Source: Bog-532 sp965277615
GTDB taxonomy: Bacteria; Actinomycetota; Actinomycetes; Streptosporangiales; Streptosporangiaceae
Direction: 5' to 3'
Assembly (NCBI GenBank): GCA_965277615.1
Contig: CBDIDG010000006.1
Coordinates: 992,001 to 1,056,000, forward strand
DNA length: 64,000 nucleotides
Below the pieces are notes generated by a model. The model saw only the letters and a list, made by a program, of their open reading frames with translations. It did no database searches and was not told where the DNA came from. The stretch's first letter is position 1; each line of letters begins with the position of its first letter. Shown piece by piece: positions 33,034-44,236 of the stretch. The position numbers were made by a program, and so were the translations under genes.

Positions 33034-33472
33034 CGGGCCGCGGGCCGTTCAGCAGGAACACCGGATGCTGGCGGGCTTCCTGGACGAACGCCGGCACCGG
33101 GTCCTTGACCCGCACATCGAAGTAGGGCGCGGTGATCCGGGCCTGATCCAGGTACTGCTTGAGCACCGGGCCGGCTGTTTCCGGCGGTACCTCCTCGGCG
33201 CGGGTGGTCTCGGTCCGGTTGCCGCGCTGCAGGGTGATCTCCGGGTTGGCCCGGACGTTGTGCACCCAGCCGACGTTGCCGTACGGGGAGACCAGCCAGC
33301 GCCCATCCGCGTTCTCGAGCACGGTGACCGGGGTGGTCCGCATCCGGCCGGTCCGCCGTCCGACCGTGGTCAGCAGGTAGTTCGAGGGTCCGCCCAGGCC
33401 TGCCCGGATCAGCGACGTCATCAGTGAGTTGAGCGCCTGCCGGATCGGCCCGAGGCGGTAGGTCCTGGCCAT
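33026..33472 (-). CDS. DDN-like deazaflavin (F420)-dependent nitroreductase family protein
   Basis: 148 aa from ATG 33472 (the frame is open further into repeats). NYLLTTVGRRTGRMRTTPVTVLENADGRWLVSPYG...VGWVHNVRANPEITLQRG is the split beta-barrel signature of the F420H2-dependent quinone reductase/DDN family. Such proteins reduce quinones or nitro compounds with F420H2. The C-terminus PAFVQEARQHPVFLLN is canonical. It stands alone and convergent with argG; repeat DNA lies on both sides. Confidence 0.88.
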   Translation of the reverse strand: MARTYRLGPIRQALNSLMTSLIRAGLGGPSNYLLTTVGRRTGRMRTTPVTVLENADGRWLVSPYGNVGWVHNVRANPEITLQRGNRTETTRAEEVPPETAGPVLKQYLDQARITAPYFDVRVKDPVPAFVQEARQHPVFLLNGPRPAA

Positions 33473-33612
33473 GGGACTGATGATCTCACTTGGACTCGAT
33501 ACGGCCCAGGGGGAGTTCTGGCCGGGCCGGCTGGCTCTCCCGTGCCGCTGGCTCTCCCCGAGCCGGCCAGCTCTCGCCAAGCCGGCCAGCTCTCCTCGTG
33601 TTCCGTCCTGGG

Positions 33613-33629
33613 TGATAACAGCAAGAAGC
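33613..33629 (+). repeat. 17-bp dispersed repeat, copy 4
   Basis: Exact TGATAACAGCAAGAAGC. It follows a degenerate array of GCCGGCCAGCTCTC-like units (about 33525-33600). Confidence 0.9.
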
Positions 33630-33742
33630 CAGCTGGCCTAACCGGGCTACAGGCCCACGCACTCTAGGACAAATGCCATGCTGGGGTTCATGCACACCCT
33701 CGGCAAGGCCGCCTGGCGCTCCGGCGCGCCGTCCGCCCGGTG

Positions 33743-34711
33743 ATGGCGGGGGAGGCGGGGGCGGTTCGTCTGCCGGAACGGCTGGCCCACTCGCTGCGGG
33801 CGGCGGGGGAGGCCGGGGACCGCTGGCTCACGGCCCTGCCGGATCTGCTGGCCAACCTCGAAGCGGACTGGTCGATCACGGTGGGCGGCCCACTGGCCGG
33901 CGGGAACGCCGCCTACGTGGCCGAGGCGACGCGGGCTGACGGCAGCCCCGTCGTGCTCAAGGTGGCCCTGCCCGCGATCAGCGGGTTCTCCCCGTTCGGC
34001 CAGGAACTGCGCACCTTGCGGATGGCCGACGGCGATCCGTACGTCGCGTTGCTGCGGTTCGACCCGTCACGGCAGGCCATGTTGCTCGAGCGGCTGGGGG
34101 AGCCGCTGGGCCGCCTGGGCTGGCCGGTGCCGCAGCAGCTGGACGCCCTGGTGCACACCGTGGCCCGCGGCTGGCGCCCGATCCCCGCCGCCACGCTGCC
34201 GGATCCCGACGCGCTGCCGGACGGGGCGGCCAAGGCCCGCTGGCTGGCGGACTTCGTGGTCTCAGGCTGGGAGGAGCTGTCCCGGCCCTGCCCGGAGGCG
34301 ACCATCGCGGAAGCCGCCCGCTGCGCCGCCGCGCGCGCGGCCGCGCTGGATTCGAGCCAGTCCGTCCTGGTGCACGGCGATGCGCATCCGTTCAACCTGC
34401 TGCAGGCCCGCGACGGGTCGTTCCGGCTCATCGATCCGGAGGGGCTGGCCTCGGAGCCCGCGCACGACCTCGGGGTCATCCTGCGGGACTTCAACGACGA
34501 CCTGCTGACCAAGGATCCGCGTATCGCCACGGCGATCGCGCGAGGCCGCTGCCGCCGGGCGGGCGAACTGGCCCGGATCGACCCCGAGGCGATCTGGGAG
34601 TGGGCCTTCACCGAGCGGGTGTCCACCGGGCTGTTCCTGCTGAGCCTGGGCCATGAGAGGGAAGCGGAGACGTTCCTCACCGTGGCGACCAAGCTGAGCG
34701 GCGCTTCATAA
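33743..34711 (+). CDS. APH(6)/hydroxyurea-type antibiotic phosphotransferase family protein
   Basis: 322 aa. VLVHGDAHPFNLL gives the Brenner motif H211-G-D213-x-H-P-x-N218 and LIDPEGLASEPAHDLG the metal site with D231, the signature of the streptomycin 6-phosphotransferase/hydroxyurea phosphotransferase group. VVLKVALP contains the ATP lysine. It may phosphorylate an aminoglycoside or another hydroxylated small molecule; no streptomycin-type cluster is seen, so a resistance role is possible only. ATG 33743 or GTG 33740 is the start. A 17-bp repeat begins two bases after the stop. Confidence 0.82.
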   Translation: MAGEAGAVRLPERLAHSLRAAGEAGDRWLTALPDLLANLEADWSITVGGPLAGGNAAYVAEATRADGSPVVLKVALPAISGFSPFGQELRTLRMADGDPYVALLRFDPSRQAMLLERLGEPLGRLGWPVPQQLDALVHTVARGWRPIPAATLPDPDALPDGAAKARWLADFVVSGWEELSRPCPEATIAEAARCAAARAAALDSSQSVLVHGDAHPFNLLQARDGSFRLIDPEGLASEPAHDLGVILRDFNDDLLTKDPRIATAIARGRCRRAGELARIDPEAIWEWAFTERVSTGLFLLSLGHEREAETFLTVATKLSGAS

Positions 34712-34713
34712 TC

Positions 34714-34730
34714 TGATAACAGCAAGAAGC
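34714..34730 (+). repeat. 17-bp dispersed repeat, copy 5
   Basis: Exact TGATAACAGCAAGAAGC immediately after the phosphotransferase stop. A partial echo (CCGATAACC) follows near 34757. Confidence 0.9.
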
Positions 34731-34883
34731 GTGAGCGAACCCCCACAGGCCAGAACCCGATAACCTCACCAGGAGCCAGGGACCTGGGCAGGGACGGAGA
34801 AGCCCAGGTCATAGGGCTGCAGCTAGCCTGATGGGCGTGGGTGTCACCGGCGCCTGCGGTGCCGACGGGCGGATGGAGACACG

Positions 34884-37277
<2,394 letters not shown>

Positions 37278-37287
37278 TTTCTGCTCT

Positions 37288-38094
37288 GTGACGGGCGGAG
37301 CTGAATCTGAGCGAGACCAGACCAAGCGGCACCATCAGCGGACCTTGTTCGACGGCATTGCCGACCGGTACCAGCAGGCCCGTCCCGGGTATCCGGCCGA
37401 CATTGCTGATTTCATCGGCGCCACCGCGGGGATCGGCCCCGGCGCCGCGGTCCTCGAAGTTGGCTGCGGGACCGGGCAGCTCACCGAGCGGCTGGCCTAC
37501 TCCAGCTTCCGGCTGACCGCCATCGACCCGGGCCCGGCCATGGTCGCGGCGGCCCGGCGGCGGCTGGCGGACGCGGGCGTCCGTTTCGAGGTCACCTCGT
37601 TCGAGGAGCTCGATGCGCCCGAGGGATCGTTCGACCTGGTCATCTCGGGCACCGCGTTCCACTGGATCGATCCCGCGGTCGCCTTCGCCAAGCCCGCCCG
37701 GCTGCTGCGGCCGGGTGGCTGGCTCGCCCTGGCCGATACTCACGAGCACTATGACGATCCGCTCGGTGCGGCCCTCGATGACCTGTGGGTCAGCCACGGC
37801 GACACCGGCGGCGCATGGGAAAGGCGGCCCTCCGATCCCGCCGTGATCGCGGCCAGCGGCCTGTTCGGCCCGTCGGCCCGCCTGGACGACCGCCAGCGGG
37901 CCGTCCTGCCCGCGGCCGGTGTGGTCGCCCTGGAAAGCACCCGGGCGGCCTTCCTGACCTGGCCGCCCGAGACCCAGCGCCGGTTCACCGTGGACCTGCG
38001 CGCGCTGCTCGGACCGGCCCCCGAGGTCGGCCTGACCCGGCACACGTCGGTCACGATGGCGCAGGCCCGCCGGCTCCAGCCTCAGCCCTGCTGA
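37288..38094 (+). CDS. Class I SAM-dependent methyltransferase
   Basis: 268 aa from GTG 37288, ten bases after the UvrA-like stop. FDGIADRYQQARPGYP opens the Methyltransf_11/25 fold; VLEVGCGTGQLT is motif I, AIDPGPAMV motif II, and LLRPGGWLALAD motif III. FHWIDP suggests the family of trans-aconitate-type or small-molecule methylases. The only ribosome-like site (GGAG) is 13 bases away, so expression may depend on read-through from the upstream gene. The 3' end overlaps the convergent LLM gene by 44 bases. Confidence 0.82.
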   Translation: MTGGAESERDQTKRHHQRTLFDGIADRYQQARPGYPADIADFIGATAGIGPGAAVLEVGCGTGQLTERLAYSSFRLTAIDPGPAMVAAARRRLADAGVRFEVTSFEELDAPEGSFDLVISGTAFHWIDPAVAFAKPARLLRPGGWLALADTHEHYDDPLGAALDDLWVSHGDTGGAWERRPSDPAVIAASGLFGPSARLDDRQRAVLPAAGVVALESTRAAFLTWPPETQRRFTVDLRALLGPAPEVGLTRHTSVTMAQARRLQPQPC

Positions 38095-38989
38095 TCGGCT
38101 TGCTCGAAGATCTCGTGGCGACCTTGCCGATGAGCTCGCTGGCGACCCACTGGGCGACGTGCTCGGGGTACGGGGCCGGCAGGGACAAGACGAGATGGCC
38201 GAAGCCGGCCTCGGCCGCCCTGGCGATCGCGTCCCGGGTGGGGCCGGGATCGCCGTAGGAGACCGGCAGGACCAGGGACCGGGTGATCGCGGCCGGGTCG
38301 CGGCCGATCTCGGCGCAGTAGCGGTCCAGCAGCTCGCCCCGGCGCAGGGCGGCCTCGATGTCGCCGCCAGGGAAGTTCCACACGTCGGCGTGCTCGGCCA
38401 CCACCCGCAGCGTCGCGCTGGCCTGCCCGCCAATCACGATCGGCGGATGCGGCCGCTGGACGGGCTTGGGGTTGCAGAACGCCCCGGCCAGGTTGATGTA
38501 GTCGCCGTCGAAGTCGAACGGCTGGTCCTCGTCCCACAGCCGCCGGATGACCGTAAGCGACTCGGCCAGGCGGCCCACCGCATCACCGGCGTTGCTGTAG
38601 GGCAGGCCGTAGGCGTCGTACTCGCGCCGGGCCCACGGGATGTCCGTCCGCGAGCCCACGCCGATGCCGAAATCGAGCCGCCCGGCGGAGACGTTGTCGA
38701 CGGTCGCGGCCATCTTGGCCAGCAACGCCGGCGGCCGGATGCGGTTGCTGGTGACCAGCAGGCCGACCCGCAGCCGGCTTGTCCGCGCGGCCAGGGCCGA
38801 CAGCAGCGTCCAGCCGTCGAAAATAGGGCCGTCCTTGTCGCCACCGATGGGCAGCAGGTGGTCGAACGCCCAGGCGTGCTCGATCTCCGGGATCGTGTCC
38901 GCCTCCTGCCAGACCCGCAGTAGGTCGTCGTAGCTGACCTGCTGCGGTGCGGTGCCGATGCCGAAGCTGGGCGAGGTCGGGATGGTCAT
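38051..38989 (-). CDS. LLM-class F420-dependent oxidoreductase
   Basis: 312 aa luciferase-like TIM barrel. AWAFDHLLPIGG, GLLVTSNRIRPPALLAKMAATVDNVSAGRLDFGIGVG and PIVIGGQASATLRVVAEHADVWNF are the class signatures; the GIGVGS loop binds F420 or FMN phosphate. Substrate unknown. AAAGGAG lies 11 bases before the ATG. It follows the aldo/keto reductase in the same direction (42 bp), so the two may form an operon controlled by the TetR at 40163. Confidence 0.88.
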   Translation of the reverse strand: MTIPTSPSFGIGTAPQQVSYDDLLRVWQEADTIPEIEHAWAFDHLLPIGGDKDGPIFDGWTLLSALAARTSRLRVGLLVTSNRIRPPALLAKMAATVDNVSAGRLDFGIGVGSRTDIPWARREYDAYGLPYSNAGDAVGRLAESLTVIRRLWDEDQPFDFDGDYINLAGAFCNPKPVQRPHPPIVIGGQASATLRVVAEHADVWNFPGGDIEAALRRGELLDRYCAEIGRDPAAITRSLVLPVSYGDPGPTRDAIARAAEAGFGHLVLSLPAPYPEHVAQWVASELIGKVATRSSSKPISRAEAGAGGPAPS

Positions 38990-39031
38990 GGCCTTGGTGC
39001 TCCTTTCACGTGCCGTCAGGGGCGACGGCCG

Positions 39032-40054
39032 TCAGCGGCGACGGCGAAGGGACGGGTCGAGCAGGGCGGGCGGGGTGTCGATCTTTTCGTCCGGGGCCAG
39101 GTCGACGCCGGGCGCGACGATCTCATCGATCGCGTCCAGGACGTCGGGCGGCAGCACGGTGTCGGCCGCGGCGAGCTGGGAATGCAGGTGGTCCAGCGTG
39201 CGCGGGCCGATGATGGCGCTGGTCACGCCGGGGTGGGCGGTGACGAAGCCCAGCGCGAGCTGGATCATCGTCAGGCCGGCGCTGTCGGCCACCTTGGCCA
39301 GCTGCTCGACCGCGTCCATCCGGGCCTGGTTGGCCGGGACGGTCAGGTCGAAGCGCTGCGGCACTACCACGGAGCGGTGGGTGGTGACCGGCTGGCCCGC
39401 GCGGACCGCGCCCGACAGCCAGCCCGAGGCCAGCGGGCTCCAGACCAGGACCCCGAGGCCGTACTCCTGCGTCACCGGCAGGACGTGCGTCTCGATCCCG
39501 CGCTGCAGCATGGAGTAGCTGGGCTGCTCGGTGACGTAGCGGCCCAGGTGGTGCTCGCGCGCGGCCCACTGGGCCTGGACGATGCGGTAGGCCGGGAACG
39601 TGGAGGAGCCGAAGTAGCGGATCTTCCCGGCCCGCTGCAGGTCGGTCAGGGCGGACAGGGTCTCGTCGTCGCTGGTGGCCGGGTCCCAGCGGTGGATCTG
39701 GTACAGATCCACGTGGTCGACGCCCAGGCGGCGCAGGCTATTGTCCAGCTCGGTGACCAGCCAGCGGCGCGAGCTGCCCCGGTGGTTGGGGTCCTCGCCC
39801 ATGGGCAAGGCCGCCTTGGTTGCGAGCACGACGTCGTCGCGCCGCCCGGCAATGGCCCGGCCGACCAGCTGCTCGGATTCACCCCGGCTGTACATGTCGG
39901 CGGTATCGATGACGTTGATACCGCCGTCCAGCGCGGCGTCAATGATCGCCGTGACCTCGTCCTGGGTGGTCCGGCCGATGGTGCCGAAGTTCATCGCGCC
40001 GAGGACGAGCGAGCTGACCTGCACGCCGGTGCGGCCCAAAGTGCGGTACTGCAT
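39032..40054 (-). CDS. Aldo/keto reductase
   Basis: 340 aa. The tetrad D50, Y55, K80 and H121 (NVIDTADMY, LATK, YQIH) is complete, and GVTSAIIGPRTLDHL is the late cofactor loop of NADPH-dependent AKRs. YRTLGRTGVQVSSLVLGAMNFG is the standard N-terminus. The family reduces aldehydes and ketones. ATG 40054 is chosen; the frame stays open upstream only as an antisense read of tetR. It is divergent from tetR with two palindromes between them. Confidence 0.92.
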   Translation of the reverse strand: MQYRTLGRTGVQVSSLVLGAMNFGTIGRTTQDEVTAIIDAALDGGINVIDTADMYSRGESEQLVGRAIAGRRDDVVLATKAALPMGEDPNHRGSSRRWLVTELDNSLRRLGVDHVDLYQIHRWDPATSDDETLSALTDLQRAGKIRYFGSSTFPAYRIVQAQWAAREHHLGRYVTEQPSYSMLQRGIETHVLPVTQEYGLGVLVWSPLASGWLSGAVRAGQPVTTHRSVVVPQRFDLTVPANQARMDAVEQLAKVADSAGLTMIQLALGFVTAHPGVTSAIIGPRTLDHLHSQLAAADTVLPPDVLDAIDEIVAPGVDLAPDEKIDTPPALLDPSLRRRR

Positions 40055-40093
40055 TGATCCATCTCCTATGGCATGATGGCAGGCAGACGACAA

Positions 40094-40134
40094 GCGGAGC
40101 GTCGCTCCGCTAACGATACGGAGCAATGCTCCGT
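40094..40134. promoter_or_regulatory. Two 17-bp palindromes, probable TetR operators
   Basis: GCGGAGCG-T-CGCTCCGC (40094-40110) and ACGGAGCA-A-TGCTCCGT (40118-40134) are each perfect with 8-bp arms, 24 bp centre to centre, sharing CGGAGC halves. They fill the gap between divergent aldo/keto reductase and tetR. Confidence 0.85.
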
Positions 40135-40162
40135 TTTGCAAGGGCGGGAGAGGAGGTGGGTC

Positions 40163-40774
40163 GTGCCGGGGACTGACGAACAGGCCGATGAGCAGCTTGA
40201 CCAACAGGCCGGGGCCCAGCTCCCGAAGAAGCGGGCCGATGCCCGGCGGAACGAGCAGACGCTGCTCGGGGCGGCGGCGCAGGTGTTCGTCACCTCGGGG
40301 GTGGAAGCGCCGGTACGCGACATCGCCAAGGCGGCCGGAGTGGGCATGGGCACCATCTACCGCCACTTCCCGACCCGGGCCGACCTCATCATCGCGGTCT
40401 ACCGGCACCAGGTCGAAGCCTGCGCCGAAGCCGGGCCCGTGCTGCTGGCCGGCAGCGCCACGCCCTATGAGGCGCTGCGGCGCTGGGTCGACCTGTTCGT
40501 GGACTTCCTCAGCACCAAGCACGGGCTGGCCGCCACCCTGCAGTCGGGCGACCCCAGGTTCGCGCCGCTGCACGCCTACTTCCTCGAACGCCTCACCCCG
40601 GTGTGTGCCTCGCTGCTGGACGCCGCCGCCTCGGCCGGGCAGATCGGCCACGAGGTCAATGCGGGCGGGTTCCTGTTCGCCATCGGCAACCTGTGCGCGG
40701 GGGGCAGGAACGACCCCCGCTACGACGCGCGGGGCATGGTTCACCTGCTGGTCGCCGGGCTCCGGGGCCAGTAG
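40163..40774 (+). CDS. TetR-family transcriptional regulator
   Basis: 203 aa from GTG 40163, which has a near-ideal AGGAGGTG six bases upstream. The N-terminal HTH is ARRNEQTLLGAAAQVFVTSGVEAPVRDIAKAAGVGMGTIYRHFPTRADLIIAVYRHQ. A C-terminal ligand domain of the usual length follows. It probably represses itself and the divergent reductase operon through the palindromes at 40094-40134. The last base overlaps the next gene (TAGTG). Confidence 0.92.
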   Translation: MPGTDEQADEQLDQQAGAQLPKKRADARRNEQTLLGAAAQVFVTSGVEAPVRDIAKAAGVGMGTIYRHFPTRADLIIAVYRHQVEACAEAGPVLLAGSATPYEALRRWVDLFVDFLSTKHGLAATLQSGDPRFAPLHAYFLERLTPVCASLLDAAASAGQIGHEVNAGGFLFAIGNLCAGGRNDPRYDARGMVHLLVAGLRGQ

Positions 40775-41571
40775 TGGTACCAGAGATCAACAGCTCGAAG
40801 CCGCATCCGGCGCGGATCTACGACTACTTCATCGGCGGGGACAACCACTTCGCCGCGGACCGTGAGACGGCGGCGCAGGTCCTGCGGCGCTCGCCGGCGG
40901 CGCAGGTCGCGGCGCGCGAGAACCGGGCGTTCCTGGGCCGGGCGGTCCGGTACCTGACGGCCGAGGCGGGCATCACCCAGTTCCTGGACATCGGCAGCGG
41001 CCTGCCGGCCACGAACAACGTGCACCAGGTGGCACAGGACATCACCCCCTCGGCCCGGGTGGTCTACGCCGACAACGACCCGCTCGTCCACACCCACGCG
41101 CAGGCCCTGCTGGCCTCGGCGCCGGCGGGACGCACCGCCTACCTCCACGGCGACCTGCGCGACCCCGCCGCGATCTTGTCCCATCCAGACACCCGCGCCG
41201 TGCTCGACTTCGGCCAGCCGGTCGCGCTGATGCTGGTGGCGGTGCTGCATTTCATCCCGGACGAGTACCAGCCCGCCCAGATCATCGCGACCCTGCTCGA
41301 CGCCCTGCCCCCGGGCAGCTACCTGGCCGCCTCGCATCTGACCACCCAGCACGACCCGGCGGCCACGTCGGCCGGGCAGCAGACGATGCGGGAGGCGGGG
41401 ATGACCATGCAGAAGCGGGACTCCGATGTCTTCACCGAGCTGGCCTTCTCCGGGCTGGAGCTGGTGCCGCCTGGCGTGGTGCTGGCGTCTGAGTGGCGCC
41501 CGGCCGGGGACGGCCCGCGGCCGGCCCCGGCCGAGGTGAACTGCTACGCGGGCGTAGCCCGCAAACCCTGA
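40774..41571 (+). CDS. DUF574 SAM-dependent methyltransferase
   Basis: 265 aa. SSKPHPARIYDYFIGGDNHFAADRETA is the unmistakable DUF574 opening; FLDIGSGLPATNNVHQVAQ is the modified SAM motif, and ALMLVAVLHFIPDEYQPAQIIATLLDALPPGSYLAASHLT follows. The family is abundant in filamentous actinomycetes; substrates are unknown. Its GTG is fused to the tetR stop (TAGTG), so it is expressed with the regulator. Confidence 0.92.
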   Translation: MVPEINSSKPHPARIYDYFIGGDNHFAADRETAAQVLRRSPAAQVAARENRAFLGRAVRYLTAEAGITQFLDIGSGLPATNNVHQVAQDITPSARVVYADNDPLVHTHAQALLASAPAGRTAYLHGDLRDPAAILSHPDTRAVLDFGQPVALMLVAVLHFIPDEYQPAQIIATLLDALPPGSYLAASHLTTQHDPAATSAGQQTMREAGMTMQKRDSDVFTELAFSGLELVPPGVVLASEWRPAGDGPRPAPAEVNCYAGVARKP

Positions 41572-41711
41572 CCGGCGCGACCCTGTAACCCGTACACCAC
41601 GCCGACCCGGCCTGGGCGCCAGCGCGTTCTGGATCTTCGGCCTGATCCTGTGCGCCTTCGTCGGCCGGCCCAGTCGGCAGCCGCCCGTGCGGGAAGACAC
41701 CGCCGCCGGCC

Positions 41712-43199
41712 TTACCGGCGAGTGACAGCCTCACTGGCGGCGCGGATGGCGAGGCGGTTGGGCTTGCCCTGCTCGGTGAGCGGGATCTGGTCCACCGGCA
41801 TCAGCCGCAGCGAAGCGGCGACCTCGGGGCCGTGGTCTTCGGCGACGGCGGCGCGGCACTGCTCAGCGTCGACGGCGCCGCCGGGCCAGGCTTCGGCGGC
41901 GGCGATCCAGCCCTGGCCAGGGCCGGCCACCAGCACGGCGTAACGGACCGACGGCTGCCGGCACAGCGTGTCTTGCAGCGCGACCGGGCTGACGCCGGAC
42001 TCACCGATGTCGACGGCCCGGCCCAGGATCTGCAGCATGTCCTCGCCGTCCAGAGCGCCGAGGTCGCCGGTGCGGTACCAACCTTCGGTGAAGTTCCCGG
42101 CTTCCTCCACCGGGCGGTGCCGGTAGCCCAGTGCCATGGCCGGCGACCGGACCTCGATCGCGCCCGCGCGCGGGTCCAGGCCGCCGTCGCCGCGGCGGAA
42201 CCGGACGTCGACGCCGGGCTGGATCCGGCCCGCGCAGCGGAACCGGGACGGCCGGTCGTGCTCGGCCGGGCTGAGCGCGCTGACGATGCCGATCTCGCTG
42301 GCCCCGTAGGTGTGGGCGATGACCGGGCCGATGCTCATCCGGGCCCGGCGGCGGAGCACCGGCGCGGCCATGGCGCCGATGTGGGTGAGCACCCGCAGCG
42401 AGGACAGGTCGCGGCTGGGCACGGCCGGGTCGTCCATCAGCCCGAACAGCTGCGGCTCGACCAGGAAGAGGTGGGTGATCCGCTCACGCTCGATCGCGTC
42501 CAGCGTTGCGCCGGGCTCGTAGTGATCCTGGAGGATGACGGTGCCGCCGCCGAGCAGGGTCTGGTCGACCAGGATCTGGGTCAGGTAAGCGAGCTTGCCG
42601 TTGGCCAGCTGCCGCCGGTCCGGCGCCCGGGCCGGCACCATGACGTTGGTGCTGTAGGTGGTGAAGTCGCGGCGGCTGCCCTTGGGCACGCCGGTCGTCC
42701 CGCCCGAGGAGATGACCACAGCCAGGTCGCCGGGCTGGGCGCGGGGGGCCAGTGGCTGCGCGGACTGGGCGGCGGCCAGCGTGTCCAGCCGCAGCGGCAC
42801 CCCTGGCACCGGCCCGACCGCGGCCACGGGCGCGGTGACCCCGTCCGGGAGCAGGCCCACGGTGTCGGGGAAGACCACGACCAGCCGCGGGTCGAACTGG
42901 GCCAGCATGCGCGTCCGGATCTGGGCCGACGGGGGGACGGACAGGTAGACCGCGGCCGCCCCGATCAGGTGCGCGGCGTAGCGGACGGCCAGCGCGTCGG
43001 GGCGGTTCGGGGCGAGCAGGGCCACCAGATCACCGGGGCCCACGCCCTGGGCGTCGAGCACCCGGGCGTAACGGTAGGTCGCGGCCAGCAGGTCGGCGCC
43101 GGTCGTCCCCGTCCCGGCGGAGCGCAGCACGGTCCGGTCCGGTGCCCTGCCGAGAACGCTGACGAGGGAGTCGATGTAGCTGCTCGCAGTCACAGTCAT
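41712..43199 (-). CDS. AMP-forming acyl-CoA synthetase / ligase
   Basis: 495 aa ANL-superfamily enzyme. A3 is ISSGGTTGVPKGS, A5 is HTYGASEIG, A7 is WYRTGDLGALDGED, and A10 is LTEQGKPNRLAIR with the catalytic lysine. It adenylates a carboxylic acid and probably forms a CoA thioester; no carrier domain is attached. A8 is degenerate (GRAVDIGESGVSP), so the hinge departs from consensus. It stands alone, divergent from the LysM gene. Confidence 0.9.
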   Translation of the reverse strand: MTVTASSYIDSLVSVLGRAPDRTVLRSAGTGTTGADLLAATYRYARVLDAQGVGPGDLVALLAPNRPDALAVRYAAHLIGAAAVYLSVPPSAQIRTRMLAQFDPRLVVVFPDTVGLLPDGVTAPVAAVGPVPGVPLRLDTLAAAQSAQPLAPRAQPGDLAVVISSGGTTGVPKGSRRDFTTYSTNVMVPARAPDRRQLANGKLAYLTQILVDQTLLGGGTVILQDHYEPGATLDAIERERITHLFLVEPQLFGLMDDPAVPSRDLSSLRVLTHIGAMAAPVLRRRARMSIGPVIAHTYGASEIGIVSALSPAEHDRPSRFRCAGRIQPGVDVRFRRGDGGLDPRAGAIEVRSPAMALGYRHRPVEEAGNFTEGWYRTGDLGALDGEDMLQILGRAVDIGESGVSPVALQDTLCRQPSVRYAVLVAGPGQGWIAAAEAWPGGAVDAEQCRAAVAEDHGPEVAASLRLMPVDQIPLTEQGKPNRLAIRAASEAVTRR

Positions 43200-43420
43200 G
43201 ATCCTCAGTGTGCCGAATGCGTAGCGGCTGCTTCCAGCCCCCGACTCCCGACCGAGATCGCGGACGCCGGACCCGTCTGGCCTGTTGAGCGCCAGCGCCG
43301 GAAAGCATTACCGAGTTATTACGGGCTTTTCGCCGCCCGAACGCGCTGATCAAGCCGGCCGTACCCGGGAATAGCTGGCCATTTAGCTGCGCCAGAGCGC
43401 GAAATGAGCGAGGGAATGCT

Positions 43421-44236
43421 GTGAATTCGTCATCCCGGCACCGCCGCCCGCACAAAATCAGGCGGAGTGGACGGCACGCGGCACCGTCGCAGCTCCAGAA
43501 TGTGGCCGGCAAGGCGACCAAGGTCACCCCGGCGATGGCGCTCGCGGGTGTCCTCGTCGCCGCCCCGCACGCCACTGCGGCCACCGGGGCCGCGGCCAGG
43601 ACCACCACGGCCGTGATCCAGGTTCACGACGATGCCGTCCAGTCCAGCACCCGCGCGGCCGGGGCGAGCACCGCGCAGGCCCGTACGGACGCCGTGGTGG
43701 AACGGGCGCAGGCCATCCGCCGCTACACGGTCCAGCGGGGCGACACGCTGTCCTCCATCGCCCAGCGGTTCTACGGCAGCGCGGGCGACTGGAACCGGCT
43801 GTATGCGGCCAACCGGTCCGTGCTGCGCGACCCGGACATGATCTTCCCGGGCCAGGTGCTGGCCATCCCCGGCCACCCGCCCGTGGCCAGCACCAGCCCG
43901 GCCAGTCACGGCGGATCCACCCAGGTGACCACGGCGTCGATGCTGAGCGGGACCCTGAGCTGCGGGGGCCTGGAGGAGCTGTGGGAACAGGCCGGCGGCT
44001 CATCGGGTGCAGCCGTCACGGCCGCTTCGATCGCCATGGCCGAATCGTCCGGCCAGCAGTTCGCGACCGGCAGCGTGGGGGAGCGCGGCTACTGGCAGAT
44101 CAACCCGAACCACGGCTCGCTGTCCACCTACGATCCGCTGGGCAACGCCAAGGCGGCCGTGATTATCTCCGATAATGGCCAGAACTGGTCGCCGTGGACC
44201 ACCTTCACCAGCGGCGCCTTCGAAGGGCGCTGCTAG
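43421..44236 (+). CDS. Secreted LysM and lysozyme/SLT-like cell-wall protein
   Basis: 271 aa. A basic N-terminus and hydrophobic stretch (about 36-55, ending PHATA) form an export signal. LysM is at about 102-150 (YTVQRGDTLSSIAQRFYG...NRLYAANRSVL...IFPGQVLAIP) and binds peptidoglycan. The C-terminal 90 residues (LEELWEQAGG...AASIAMAESSGQQFATG...GYWQINPNHG) match the transglycosylase fold with E208 as catalytic acid. GAGGGA lies upstream of GTG 43421. No c-di-AMP riboswitch consensus was recognised in the 220-bp leader. Confidence 0.85.
   Translation: MNSSSRHRRPHKIRRSGRHAAPSQLQNVAGKATKVTPAMALAGVLVAAPHATAATGAAARTTTAVIQVHDDAVQSSTRAAGASTAQARTDAVVERAQAIRRYTVQRGDTLSSIAQRFYGSAGDWNRLYAANRSVLRDPDMIFPGQVLAIPGHPPVASTSPASHGGSTQVTTASMLSGTLSCGGLEELWEQAGGSSGAAVTAASIAMAESSGQQFATGSVGERGYWQINPNHGSLSTYDPLGNAKAAVIISDNGQNWSPWTTFTSGAFEGRC

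Noticed and set aside
30893..34730. 17-bp repeats as a CRISPR array
   Set aside because: Copies are 71, 444, 2205 and 1101 bp apart with genes between, no regular spacers and no cas genes.
43200..43420. c-di-AMP (ydaO) riboswitch before the LysM gene
   Set aside because: Such riboswitches often precede actinobacterial wall-lytic genes, but I could not find the conserved GGGGGACCC-type core here.
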